Shown: positions 6,256-12,428 of the stretch, piece by piece | Layout of the letters: every line of letters begins with the position of its first letter | How positions within the stretch are numbered: the first letter of the stretch is position 1 | From: Thermoplasmata archaeon | GTDB taxonomy: Archaea; Thermoplasmatota; Thermoplasmata; SG8-5 | Direction: 5' to 3' | DNA: 12,428 nucleotides | NCBI GenBank assembly: GCA_023136815.1 | Contig: JAGLQM010000009.1 | Span: 1-12,428 of the forward strand | Position numbers and translations under genes: made by a program | Notes under the pieces: generated by a model | What the model saw: the letters and a program-made list of their open reading frames with translations, nothing else | Databases searched by the model: none | Told to the model about the DNA's origin: nothing

Positions 6256-7194
6256 ATGAAACAGGACATGATAAGCATACTGGACTTTGAGATGGAGATA
6301 GACGAAACTCTGGATCTGGCCATGAAGATGAAGGCCAAGATCAAAGGCGGTGGACAATTCCAGCCATTGAAGGGCAAGCATATGAGCATGATATTCGAGA
6401 AGCCCAGCCTGCGAACCCGTGTGAGTTTTGAAATAGGATTTTCACACCTTGGTGGAACAGCACTTTATCTATCGCCAAGCGAGATTCAGATAGGAAAGCG
6501 CGAGAGTGTTTATGATGTTGCCAAGGTCGTATCCAGATATGTTGATGTAATCATGTACCGAGCTTTTTCAAACAAGATTATGCGAGAATTAGCTCTCAAT
6601 GCTGATGTTCCGGTCATCAATGCCCTGGACGACATGGAACACCCATGCCAAATTATGGCCGATTTCTTGACAATAAAAGAGAATAAAGGCAGCCTGAAAG
6701 GTCTGAAGCTTGTCTATCTAGGTGACGGAAATAATGTTTGCAATTCACTCATGCTGGGTTCTGCCGCAGTGGGAATGAACATGGTGGTAGCTTGTCCATT
6801 CGGATACGAACCAGATGCAGAAATTACAAAGCGTGCCCAGAAACTTGGCGAAAAGAATGGCTGCAAGATAGAAATAGTCAGAGAACCGGATCTGGCTGTG
6901 AAGGATGCCGATGTAATATACACAGACACATGGGTCTCGATGGGCGATGAAGCAGAGAAGGAAAAGCGCCAGGCAGATTTCCCACCATTCCAGGTTAATA
7001 AGAAGTTAATAGCACATGCCAAGCCGGACTACATTTTCCTGCACTGCCTCCCGGCTCATCGAAACGAAGAAGTTACCGATGAGATAATCGACAGCCCCAA
7101 CTCGAAAGTGTTTGATGAGGCCGAAAATCGCATGTGGGCTCAAATGGCGGTTATTGTGAAGCTTGTTGCACCGGAATCGATGAGCCTGCTTTAG
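6256..7194 (+). CDS. argF: Ornithine carbamoyltransferase
   Basis: The product has 312 residues, the usual length. The enzyme joins carbamoyl phosphate and ornithine to give citrulline and phosphate in cytoplasmic arginine synthesis. The carbamoyl-phosphate loop SLRTR is at 51-55, the HPCQ motif at 129-132, the TDTWVSMG ornithine-binding loop at 223-230 (Asp224, Ser228, Met229), and the HCLPAHR signature with its catalytic cysteine (C264) at 263-269. The SLRTR form in place of the common STRTR is a known variant and does not suggest lost activity. The SMG loop separates it from aspartate carbamoyltransferase. The gene stands alone between a divergent membrane cassette and the ligase gene, and no other arginine genes are in the window. 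ATG 6256 is preferred over ATG 6268 because GGAAGG precedes it. Confidence 0.95.
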   Translation: MKQDMISILDFEMEIDETLDLAMKMKAKIKGGGQFQPLKGKHMSMIFEKPSLRTRVSFEIGFSHLGGTALYLSPSEIQIGKRESVYDVAKVVSRYVDVIMYRAFSNKIMRELALNADVPVINALDDMEHPCQIMADFLTIKENKGSLKGLKLVYLGDGNNVCNSLMLGSAAVGMNMVVACPFGYEPDAEITKRAQKLGEKNGCKIEIVREPDLAVKDADVIYTDTWVSMGDEAEKEKRQADFPPFQVNKKLIAHAKPDYIFLHCLPAHRNEEVTDEIIDSPNSKVFDEAENRMWAQMAVIVKLVAPESMSLL

Positions 7195-7271
7195 GGTTGG
7201 GAGTCCTCATTTACTCGCCAGCCACCTTCCATAATCCCTGTGCCTTAATCACAATAATCTGACAACATAGG

Positions 7272-7279
7272 TTAAATAT
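7272..7279 (+). promoter_or_regulatory. TATA box of the DNA ligase gene
   Basis: TTAAATAT lies about 26 bases before ATG 7301, so the transcript would begin at or next to that codon and be leaderless. No ribosome binding site is visible upstream. This spacing argues against the other in-frame ATG at 7292, which would lie upstream of the predicted transcript start. Confidence 0.5.
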
Positions 7280-7300
7280 CCTCGACGTCTAATGACCAGC

Positions 7301-9061
7301 ATGGAGTATCTCAAGCTTGCCGAGGCTTTTGAAAACATAGAGGGGACAAGAAAACGCCTGGATATGGCCGATATGCTGGCAGAACTTTTCAACAAGACAC
7401 CAGTTGATGAAATTAAGATAGTTGTCCGCCTGACCCAGGGTAAGATTGCTCCTGATTTTCATGGCATTGAGGTGGGCATTGCTGAGAAGCTGGCTCTCAA
7501 GGCTATTTATGAGGCTACCCGTGTTGATATGTCCAAAATAGAGGACTGGTGGATTAAGGAAGGAGATCTGGGCAGCGTGGCATTTCAGGCAGTTTCCATG
7601 AAGAAGCAGAGTGCTCTTTTCACAGAGACGCTGGATGTGGCAACTGTTTTTGACTGCCTGATGCAGATTAGCGAGGCATCTGGCTCAGGCTCCCAGTATC
7701 TGAAATTAAAATTATTGGCAAAACTTTTTCATGACTCCTCTCCGGTAGAGGCAAAATATATTGCCAGAACTCTCAATGGAAAAATGAGATTGGGACTTGC
7801 GGGCATGACAATAATTGATGCACTGGCCGTGACCTATACAACCAAGGAAGAACGGAACAAAGTGGAATGGGCCTACAATACTTGCTCGGACCTGGCCAGA
7901 GTGGCTGCGATACTGGCCAGAGATGGTCTCGGTGGCCTGGATGAAATTAAACTTGAAGTTGGCATACCGCTCAAGGCAATGCTCTGCGAGCGGCTTGCCA
8001 GCATTCCAGAAATAATAGAAAAGCTAGATGGAAAATGTGCCTTTGAGTACAAGTATGACGGCCTGCGAATCCAGGCGCATATTAATGAAACTGGCATACA
8101 ATTATTCACACGCCAGCTGGAGAATATCACCTCTCAATTTCCAGATGTGGTCAAAATGCTGGCCCCTGCCTTCAAGGGACAGGAATGTGTCATTGAGGGA
8201 GAGTGCGTTCCTGTAGACATCAACACAGGGGAAATGCTGCCGTTCCAGACCGTCAGCCGCCGCCGAGGACGGAAGCATGAACTTGATTCGGCCATTGAAG
8301 AATTCCCTGTTAATCTGTTCCTGTTCGACTGCCTATATTTGAACGGCCAGGATTTTACCAGAACGCCATATACCAATCGCAGGAAAATGCTTGAATCCTG
8401 CATTTTCGAAACCGATCGTGTCAAGCTGGCTGATGTTTTTATCACTGATAATCCTGAAGAAGCTGATGAGTACTTTCAAAATGTTATTGGCAATGGTGGA
8501 GAGGGTATAATCGCCAAGTCATTGAGTGAGGATTCATTCTACCGTGCTGGCTCAAGGGGCTGGAACTGGATCAAGTTCAAGAGAGATTACAAGACTGAAA
8601 TGGCTGACACTGCGGATCTGGTTATTGTGGGAGCCTTTTCCGGCAAGGGAAAGCGTGCTGGCAACTACGGGGCATTACTAATGGCCACCTACAATGCAAA
8701 TGAAGCAAATTTTGAGACAATCACCAAGCTGGGAAGCGGATTCGACGATGAGATGCTAGCCGCATTACCAGAGATGCTGGAACCGCATAAGGTCAAGAAA
8801 ATTCATAAACTTGTCAACTCAAAGATGCAGGCTGATTACTGGTTCAAGCCTTCTATCGTTTTAGAAGTACGGGGGGCAGAGATTACTCTTTCGCCCATAC
8901 ATACATGCGCCATGGATATGATTAAAAAAAATTATGGTCTGGCCATTCGGTTTCCACGATACATGGGAGTACTGCGGCAGGATAAGGGGCCGGAGGATGC
9001 CACAACTTCCGATGAAATGCTGGCACTTTATGATATTCAATTAAAAAGAGGTGAAAGCTGA
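7301..9061 (+). CDS. lig: ATP-dependent DNA ligase
   Basis: From ATG 7301 the product is 586 residues, a normal length for archaeal replicative ligases. An N-terminal DNA-binding domain (about 1-215) is followed by the nucleotidyltransferase core. The adenylated lysine lies in KYDGLR (K251). Other nucleotidyltransferase motifs are FTRQLENIT (269-277), FLFDCLYLNG (340-349), EGIIAK (401-406) and WIKFKRDY (423-430). An OB-fold domain fills the remainder. The enzyme seals nicks in duplex DNA during replication and repair using ATP. Starting at 7301 gives MEYLKLAEAFE, which matches how archaeal family members begin, and fits the leaderless promoter. ATG 7292 would add three residues. A methyltransferase gene follows one base after the stop, so the two are probably co-transcribed. 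Confidence 0.95.
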   Translation: MEYLKLAEAFENIEGTRKRLDMADMLAELFNKTPVDEIKIVVRLTQGKIAPDFHGIEVGIAEKLALKAIYEATRVDMSKIEDWWIKEGDLGSVAFQAVSMKKQSALFTETLDVATVFDCLMQISEASGSGSQYLKLKLLAKLFHDSSPVEAKYIARTLNGKMRLGLAGMTIIDALAVTYTTKEERNKVEWAYNTCSDLARVAAILARDGLGGLDEIKLEVGIPLKAMLCERLASIPEIIEKLDGKCAFEYKYDGLRIQAHINETGIQLFTRQLENITSQFPDVVKMLAPAFKGQECVIEGECVPVDINTGEMLPFQTVSRRRGRKHELDSAIEEFPVNLFLFDCLYLNGQDFTRTPYTNRRKMLESCIFETDRVKLADVFITDNPEEADEYFQNVIGNGGEGIIAKSLSEDSFYRAGSRGWNWIKFKRDYKTEMADTADLVIVGAFSGKGKRAGNYGALLMATYNANEANFETITKLGSGFDDEMLAALPEMLEPHKVKKIHKLVNSKMQADYWFKPSIVLEVRGAEITLSPIHTCAMDMIKKNYGLAIRFPRYMGVLRQDKGPEDATTSDEMLALYDIQLKRGES

Positions 9062-9062
9062 A

Positions 9063-9797
9063 ATGCCGCTGAAACCCCATGAGGATGCTTTTGGCCGAGG
9101 AATATACGACTACTGGAAAGGTGAAGAACCCGAAGAAGTCATCGAGCGGGAAGACGGGTACATTGATGTTTCCATGGGTCCAACTGCCTACCTTTCAGAT
9201 TATAAGGACTGGCCAAAGAATCAGCAGGCCGCAATGAACCATGCTAAAGGCCGGGTTCTGGACATTGGCTGTGGCGGCGGCCGTCATGCACTGCATCTTC
9301 AAGAAAAGGGACTTGATGTTCTGGGAATCGACAATTCCCCAATGGCCATAAAGACCTGTAAGGAAAGATCTCTAAAAAAACTCAGGCTAATGGATATCAC
9401 CCAGATTAGTAAAAAATTAGGGGAATTCGATACCATAACCATGATGGGAAATAATTTCGGATTATTTGCCAATCGCAAGCGAGCCAGATGGCTGCTTAAA
9501 CGATTTTATGGCATGACCTCGCCGGATGCCTACATAATTGCAGAGACAATGGACCCCTACCAGACCACTAAAAAAATTCACCGGGAGTATCATAAATTCA
9601 ATCATCAACGTGGAAGAATGGGCGGCCAGATTCGTATGAGAGCCAGGTACCAGAAGTTTAAAACGCCGTGGTTCGATTATCTGTTCATATCGAAAAAGGA
9701 ACTTGAAACTCTACTGAAAGGTACTGGCTGGAGGGCGCAAAAATACCTGAACGGCCCTAATGACATGTACATCATGATACTCGAAAAGCAAACCTGA
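9063..9797 (+). CDS. Class I SAM-dependent methyltransferase
   Basis: The product has 244 residues. The SAM-binding motif VLDIGCGGGRHALHL begins at residue 65, followed by VLGIDNSP at 86-93 with the acidic residue (D90) expected to hold the ribose. FDTITMMGNNFGLF is the motif IV region. The remainder, rich in Arg, Lys, Tyr and Phe, is probably the substrate-specificity part. The ATG at 9063 is preferred over the GTG at 9051: GAGGTGA (9048-9054) is a strong ribosome binding site eight bases before it and itself contains the GTG. It begins one base after the ligase stop and is probably translated from the ligase transcript. The substrate is unknown and nothing in the sequence ties it to DNA. 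Confidence 0.85.
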   Translation: MPLKPHEDAFGRGIYDYWKGEEPEEVIEREDGYIDVSMGPTAYLSDYKDWPKNQQAAMNHAKGRVLDIGCGGGRHALHLQEKGLDVLGIDNSPMAIKTCKERSLKKLRLMDITQISKKLGEFDTITMMGNNFGLFANRKRARWLLKRFYGMTSPDAYIIAETMDPYQTTKKIHREYHKFNHQRGRMGGQIRMRARYQKFKTPWFDYLFISKKELETLLKGTGWRAQKYLNGPNDMYIMILEKQT

Positions 9798-9807
9798 TTT
9801 ACGATAA

Positions 9808-9829
9808 GATGAATATAAATTCATCTGTA
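9808..9829 (+). repeat. Palindromic motif, copy 2, over a TATA box
   Basis: GATGAAT (9808-9814), an ATAA spacer and ATTCATC (9819-9825) form a perfect 7-bp inverted repeat followed by TGTAT, as at 4563-4584. The centre reads GAATATAAAT, a good TATA box whose predicted transcript start (about 9842) is the ATG of the next gene. A protein bound here would block TBP. GGAGAAGGA at 9831-9839 gives a ribosome binding site that would serve read-through transcripts from the ligase operon. Confidence 0.5.
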
Positions 9830-9842
9830 TGGAGAAGGAAAC

Positions 9843-10223
9843 ATGACTGAAGAAGAATTTTCAAAGGAAATTGTTCCAACGAGTCCAGCAGAAGGCGAAG
9901 AAGAAATCCCGGAAGTAGAGCCTGTGGAAGCAGAATCTGAAAAGCTTGAAGCCGGTTCTGAGCATATAACTTCGTTGTCAGATGAAGCAAACAGCAAAAA
10001 ATGGGATGTGAAGAACCCAAAAGGACGCATAGCCAGTGTTCTTTCCCTGATATTATGGAGCTTGCTGCTTGTCATGCTGATAATCAAGGGCAATTGGAAT
10101 ATCGGCCCGTTACTACTGGCAGTGCTTTTTGTTCTGCTTCTGGCACTCAGCGGGGTCAGGTTCAGCCAGGAATGGAAAGAGAATGGAGACTGGCTGGACG
10201 ACGATGTGGTGGAGAATGTATAA
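9843..10223 (+). CDS. Small membrane protein with acidic cytoplasmic tail
   Basis: The product has 126 residues. The first 50 are strongly acidic (runs of Glu with Pro and Ser) and probably disordered. A short basic patch (KKWDVKNPKGR) leads to two hydrophobic segments at about 63-81 and 86-104, joined by a tight GNWNIG turn, and then a short acidic tail. The basic patch before the first helix puts the N-terminus inside. No catalytic motif or known family is recognised. GGAGAAGGA precedes the ATG by three bases. It overlaps the next gene by eight bases, which implies coupled translation with that methyltransferase. Confidence 0.7.
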   Translation: MTEEEFSKEIVPTSPAEGEEEIPEVEPVEAESEKLEAGSEHITSLSDEANSKKWDVKNPKGRIASVLSLILWSLLLVMLIIKGNWNIGPLLLAVLFVLLLALSGVRFSQEWKENGDWLDDDVVENV

Positions 10224-10869
10224 ACAATCAGAGTTCAACAAAGAGACATATCCGCTTTCCTGGAATCATTCATATACCAGTAAAGGCACTCAGTGGAGGG
10301 GATATTTTGATTTGGCCAATTATTCTGACATACTGTTAATGGACGGGGTGGTTTTAGAACTTGGCTCCGGGGACGGAAATACCGCCAGTCAGCTTGTGAA
10401 AACCGCTGATAAGCTGGTGTGCCTGGATATTGCACATTCATCATTCAGCGTATTGCCCATGAGCGAGCTTGATGTACACAAGTCCGTTGGAGATGCAAGG
10501 ACTCTTCCGTTTCAGAATGGAAAATTTAATTCTATTATCTGCAGGCATGTGCTTACCCATGCCATACCAGGAGATAGCGAAGCAATTCTGAAAGAAATTG
10601 CCAGGATTCTTGCACCGGACGGGGTTGTTCTTTTCGAAGTATTCACCCCCAAGGACATGAGATGGGGCAAGGGTGTGGAAATATCACCCGGCACATTCCT
10701 CAGGCATGATAAGCTCATATGGAGATTTTACCCGGAAGAAGAAATAGTAAACCTTCTGGATAATGCTGGCCTGGTGGTCATAAAATCAGAGGTTCATGCC
10801 AAAGAAGTCAGGTATGATGGCTTGATCTATGTCAGAGAGTCACTGGTGCTGGTTACATCATTGAAGTAA
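10216..10869 (+). CDS. Class I SAM-dependent methyltransferase
   Basis: From ATG 10216 the product is 217 residues. Motif I is VLELGSGDGNTA (46-57), motif II is LVCLDIA (67-73), and GDARTLPFQNGKFNSIICRHVLTHA (92-116) covers the adenine-binding and motif IV region. EIARILAPDGVVLFEVF (127-143) is the motif V strand. A substrate-recognition insert follows (about 144-175) before the last strands. This is a methyltransferase-11-like fold acting on an unknown, probably small, substrate. The start is chosen because GGTGGAG stands directly before ATG 10216 and the frame overlaps the membrane protein gene by eight bases. The longer frame back to 10129 would lie inside that gene. The stop is eight bases from the convergent vapC stop. 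Confidence 0.85.
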   Translation: MYKQSEFNKETYPLSWNHSYTSKGTQWRGYFDLANYSDILLMDGVVLELGSGDGNTASQLVKTADKLVCLDIAHSSFSVLPMSELDVHKSVGDARTLPFQNGKFNSIICRHVLTHAIPGDSEAILKEIARILAPDGVVLFEVFTPKDMRWGKGVEISPGTFLRHDKLIWRFYPEEEIVNLLDNAGLVVIKSEVHAKEVRYDGLIYVRESLVLVTSLK

Positions 10870-10877
10870 GGCAGCCC

Positions 10878-11264
10878 CTAATTGAGAATAATTACTTTTT
10901 CTGACATTCTGAAATCCGAATCCGTGGTAAGCAGTTTTTGATTGATTGACTGGGCACTGGCCAAAACGATTCCATCCATCAATCCGAACTTCTCAATTCC
11001 CTTCTGCCGCATTTCATTCTTCATCTGGCTGGCCTTGATGCAAATTATGTTGTTCAGCGGAATTACATTCACAATTTGCTTCACGGTATTTATTGTCAAG
11101 GAAATATCCGCATCCTTCCGGATGCACCAGTCAGAAATCTCACCAATCTGGACTATGGACATATACAGCTTTTCATCCTTTGTTATATCAAGGATTTCAT
11201 CGGAAAGTTTCGACCCTCTTTCCTGGGCGAGGAGTTCAATAATTATTGATGTGTCCAGCAGCAC
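10878..11264 (-). CDS. vapC: VapC-type PIN-domain ribonuclease toxin
   Basis: The product has 128 residues, the usual VapC size. The four acidic residues that bind metal in PIN nucleases are all visible: D4 (LLDTS), E42 (QIGEIS), D97 (GLMDGIVLAS) and D115/D117 (LLTTDSDF). The toxin cleaves RNA, often tRNA, when its antitoxin is lost, and the target here is unknown. The start is GTG 11264, whose first base is the last base of the vapB stop codon (TAGTG). AGGAGG at 11275-11280 is ten bases upstream. The active site looks intact. Confidence 0.9.
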   Translation of the reverse strand: MLLDTSIIIELLAQERGSKLSDEILDITKDEKLYMSIVQIGEISDWCIRKDADISLTINTVKQIVNVIPLNNIICIKASQMKNEMRQKGIEKFGLMDGIVLASAQSINQKLLTTDSDFRMSEKVIILN

Positions 11265-11491
11265 TAAAACCTGTCCTCCTTCTCCCTCTCAAAGCCGCCT
11301 TTTCCGCGATACATGCCGGCAATGGAGCGCATCAGCCGGTTCCGTTCCTCAAAATTCTCTGAAGGAATAGACAGCTGAATAGTGTCTCCGTCATCATAGC
11401 CAGTAGCCATAATAATCTCCTTTGGAATGATAATACCCAGCGAATTACCGACCCTGCGAAGCTTTGCTTCAAATACCTCTGCCATGGACAT
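11264..11491 (-). CDS. vapB: VapB-type antitoxin, AbrB/MazE-like
   Basis: The product has 75 residues. Residues about 5-45 form a swapped-hairpin AbrB-type DNA-binding domain (AKLRRVGNSLGIIIPKEI, then a GYDDGDTIQL strand). The C-terminal 27 residues (ENFEERNRLMRSIAGMYRGKG region) are the charged, probably flexible part that wraps the toxin. It neutralises VapC and is expected to repress its own promoter. The first ATG (11491) directly follows a 16-bp palindrome. A second ATG at 11485 gives an equally good start (MAEVFEAKLRR). No clear ribosome binding site lies before either. Confidence 0.85.
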   Translation of the reverse strand: MSMAEVFEAKLRRVGNSLGIIIPKEIIMATGYDDGDTIQLSIPSENFEERNRLMRSIAGMYRGKGGFEREKEDRF

Positions 11492-11492
11492 A

Positions 11493-11508
11493 GTTATAAC
11501 GTTATAAC
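11493..11508. promoter_or_regulatory. VapBC operator candidate: double GTTATAAC palindrome
   Basis: GTTATAAC, itself a perfect palindrome, occurs twice back to back, making a 16-bp palindrome that ends one base before the vapB ATG. This is the expected place for a VapBC autorepression site, with room for two antitoxin dimers. A weaker third half (ATTATG) follows outward. Confidence 0.6.
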
Positions 11509-11549
11509 ATTATGTGTTTTTCGGTCTTTGGCGGCCAGTTGTGGAAGTA

Positions 11550-11557
11550 ATTTATAA
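11550..11557 (-). promoter_or_regulatory. Candidate TATA box of vapBC
   Basis: On the minus strand TTATAAAT gives a predicted start near 11528, with a leader of about 36 bases that contains the GTTATAAC operator. Nothing else in the 106-base gap between vapB and the taw2-like stop stands out. A later, weaker TATA-like ACATAATG near 11512 would make the transcript leaderless. Confidence 0.4.
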
Positions 11558-11597
11558 GGTTAGGGGAGGGGAAAGGCCTCTAAGGCACATTTCATTT

Positions 11598-12428
11598 TCA
11601 AGAAACCATCGCATCCACAACCACATGAACAACCCCTGGCGAGTAGGTTTTGATAGTTCTCATCTCCATCATCTCAACAGATTTTCCAGCATTTAGAGCC
11701 GCCTCAATAACCCGTTCCTGGGGCCTATCTGGCATCAGCCTGTCCGGGCAGGTCTCATGGTAGTGAATAATACCAGTATTCTTCAAAATCTTCATGGCCT
11801 TGGGCAGATATTCATGGGTCGTTCCAACATAACCCATGACAATTCTATCAGCTATTCCTTCCTCGGCCTCAAGGCAATCTCCAAGCACTGACTCCACTAT
11901 TTTTGCCACCCCATTTAACTGGGCGTTCATCTTCAGATATTTGTGAGAATTTGGATTCAATTCATGGGCGATTATTTTTGCTGGCTCCGAGTGCACAGCC
12001 ATAGGCAGTGTAAAATATCCGATTCCGGCAAACATGTCCACAACGGTTTCCCCGGGCTGGCAAACGCTGGCCATGCGGATTCGCTCGTCCACATTACCGC
12101 TGGAGAACATTATTTTTCCAGCGTCCAGGCAGTATCTTATGCTGTTTTCCAGATGTATGGTTTCAGTGTTATCACCAATAAGCAATTCCATGACTGGCTC
12201 TCTAAACTGGCCCTGCACACCGCCGGTATCCCGGAGCACCGTGTCAGCGTCTAAAATTTTCGCATATGTGACTGCAATTTCCTCAAGCCAGTCTTCCAGT
12301 CCATCGTCAATTTTTAGAATTAATACATGGCCCAGCTGCTCCCAGCGCTTTGGTAATTTTTCTTTCATTTCCTCGGGCACATCAATGGCATCCAGTATCT
12401 CCTTGTGAATGTCTCTGAAAGTGTCCCT
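11598..12428 (-). CDS. taw2: Taw2/Tyw2-like wyosine-pathway enzyme (5' end outside window)
   Basis: The frame is open to the right edge, giving 276 visible residues without the true N-terminus. A GTG at 12380 is a possible but unlikely start, because the upstream codons continue the family-like sequence (a FRDIHKEILDAID stretch). The SAM-binding domain shows MFSSGNVDERIRMA, then VVDMFAGIGYFTLPMA, HELNPNSHKYLKMNAQLN and a GDC site. Trm5 methyltransferases have an NLP-type motif at the active site. Here it reads VMGYVGTTHEYLP and is followed by GIIHYHETCP, both typical of Tyw2/Taw2. That enzyme moves the 3-amino-3-carboxypropyl group of SAM onto 4-demethylwyosine at position 37 of tRNA-Phe. Membership of the Trm5/Tyw2 superfamily is secure and the Taw2 assignment is likely. 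Confidence 0.85.
   Translation of the reverse strand, partial: RDTFRDIHKEILDAIDVPEEMKEKLPKRWEQLGHVLILKIDDGLEDWLEEIAVTYAKILDADTVLRDTGGVQGQFREPVMELLIGDNTETIHLENSIRYCLDAGKIMFSSGNVDERIRMASVCQPGETVVDMFAGIGYFTLPMAVHSEPAKIIAHELNPNSHKYLKMNAQLNGVAKIVESVLGDCLEAEEGIADRIVMGYVGTTHEYLPKAMKILKNTGIIHYHETCPDRLMPDRPQERVIEAALNAGKSVEMMEMRTIKTYSPGVVHVVVDAMVS

Noticed and set aside
6256..7194. argF as a different transcarbamylase or as inactive because of SLRTR
   Set aside because: The SMG loop and HCLPAHR signature fit ornithine carbamoyltransferase, and SLRTR keeps the Ser and both Arg residues needed for carbamoyl phosphate.
11514..11696. A plus-strand open frame between vapB and the taw2-like gene
   Set aside because: It overlaps the taw2-like 3' end antisense and has an odd His/Arg/Ser-rich composition. 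The TATA-like stretch at 11550-11557 fits vapBC in the other direction and lies inside this frame.
11598..12428. Trm5 (tRNA m1G37 methyltransferase)
   Set aside because: The NLP-type catalytic motif of Trm5 is replaced by a GYV stretch, and HYHE follows, which points to Tyw2/Taw2.

Overview
The window looks like a chromosomal segment of an archaeon, probably a member of the Thermoplasmatota or a related euryarchaeal lineage (the phylum is an inference; the domain is well supported). It carries an archaeal ATP-dependent DNA ligase, a Taw2-type wyosine enzyme, a TrmB-family regulator, a radical SAM protein that matches tetraether lipid synthase, and a VapBC pair. TATA-type promoters lie about 25 bases before predicted transcript starts, and GGTGAT-type ribosome binding sites are common. 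Coding density is high and no gene-free stretch exceeds 300 bases. No tRNA, rRNA, CRISPR array, transposase or integrase is seen.

Layout. (1) 1-1544, minus strand: a nearly complete tetraether lipid synthase-like gene, divergent from a TrmB-type regulator at 1621-2349. The 76-base gap holds a shared TATA-like element and a perfect 8-bp inverted repeat with a 9-bp spacer, a good candidate operator. (2) 2413-4458, minus strand: a two-gene unit made of a small 106-residue beta-rich protein and a 571-residue protein. The larger protein repeats the small one at its N-terminus, then has a LamG-like domain, a hydrophobic segment and a methyltransferase-like domain. On the far side of this unit (4588-4656) lies a decayed copy of the regulator's 3' end, so the unit appears inserted or rearranged next to the regulator. 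(3) 4669-6104, minus strand: three tightly coupled genes for two related three-helix membrane proteins and one anchored, tyrosine-rich, probably surface-exposed protein. (4) 6256-7194, plus strand: ornithine carbamoyltransferase. (5) 7301-10869, plus strand: DNA ligase, a methyltransferase, a small two-helix membrane protein and a second methyltransferase, as two tightly spaced pairs. (6) 10878-11491, minus strand: a VapBC toxin-antitoxin pair with a 16-bp palindrome before it. (7) 11598-12428, minus strand: a Taw2-like tRNA-modifying enzyme cut by the window edge.

Most of the window is housekeeping genes (lipid, arginine, DNA repair and tRNA modification). The unfamiliar part is 2350-6104: two neighbouring operons of unknown function, flanked on the regulator side by duplicated trmB sequence. 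The first encodes the LamG/methyltransferase-like fusion with a free copy of its own N-terminal domain. The second encodes a membrane complex candidate. Whether the two operons work together cannot be decided from the sequence.
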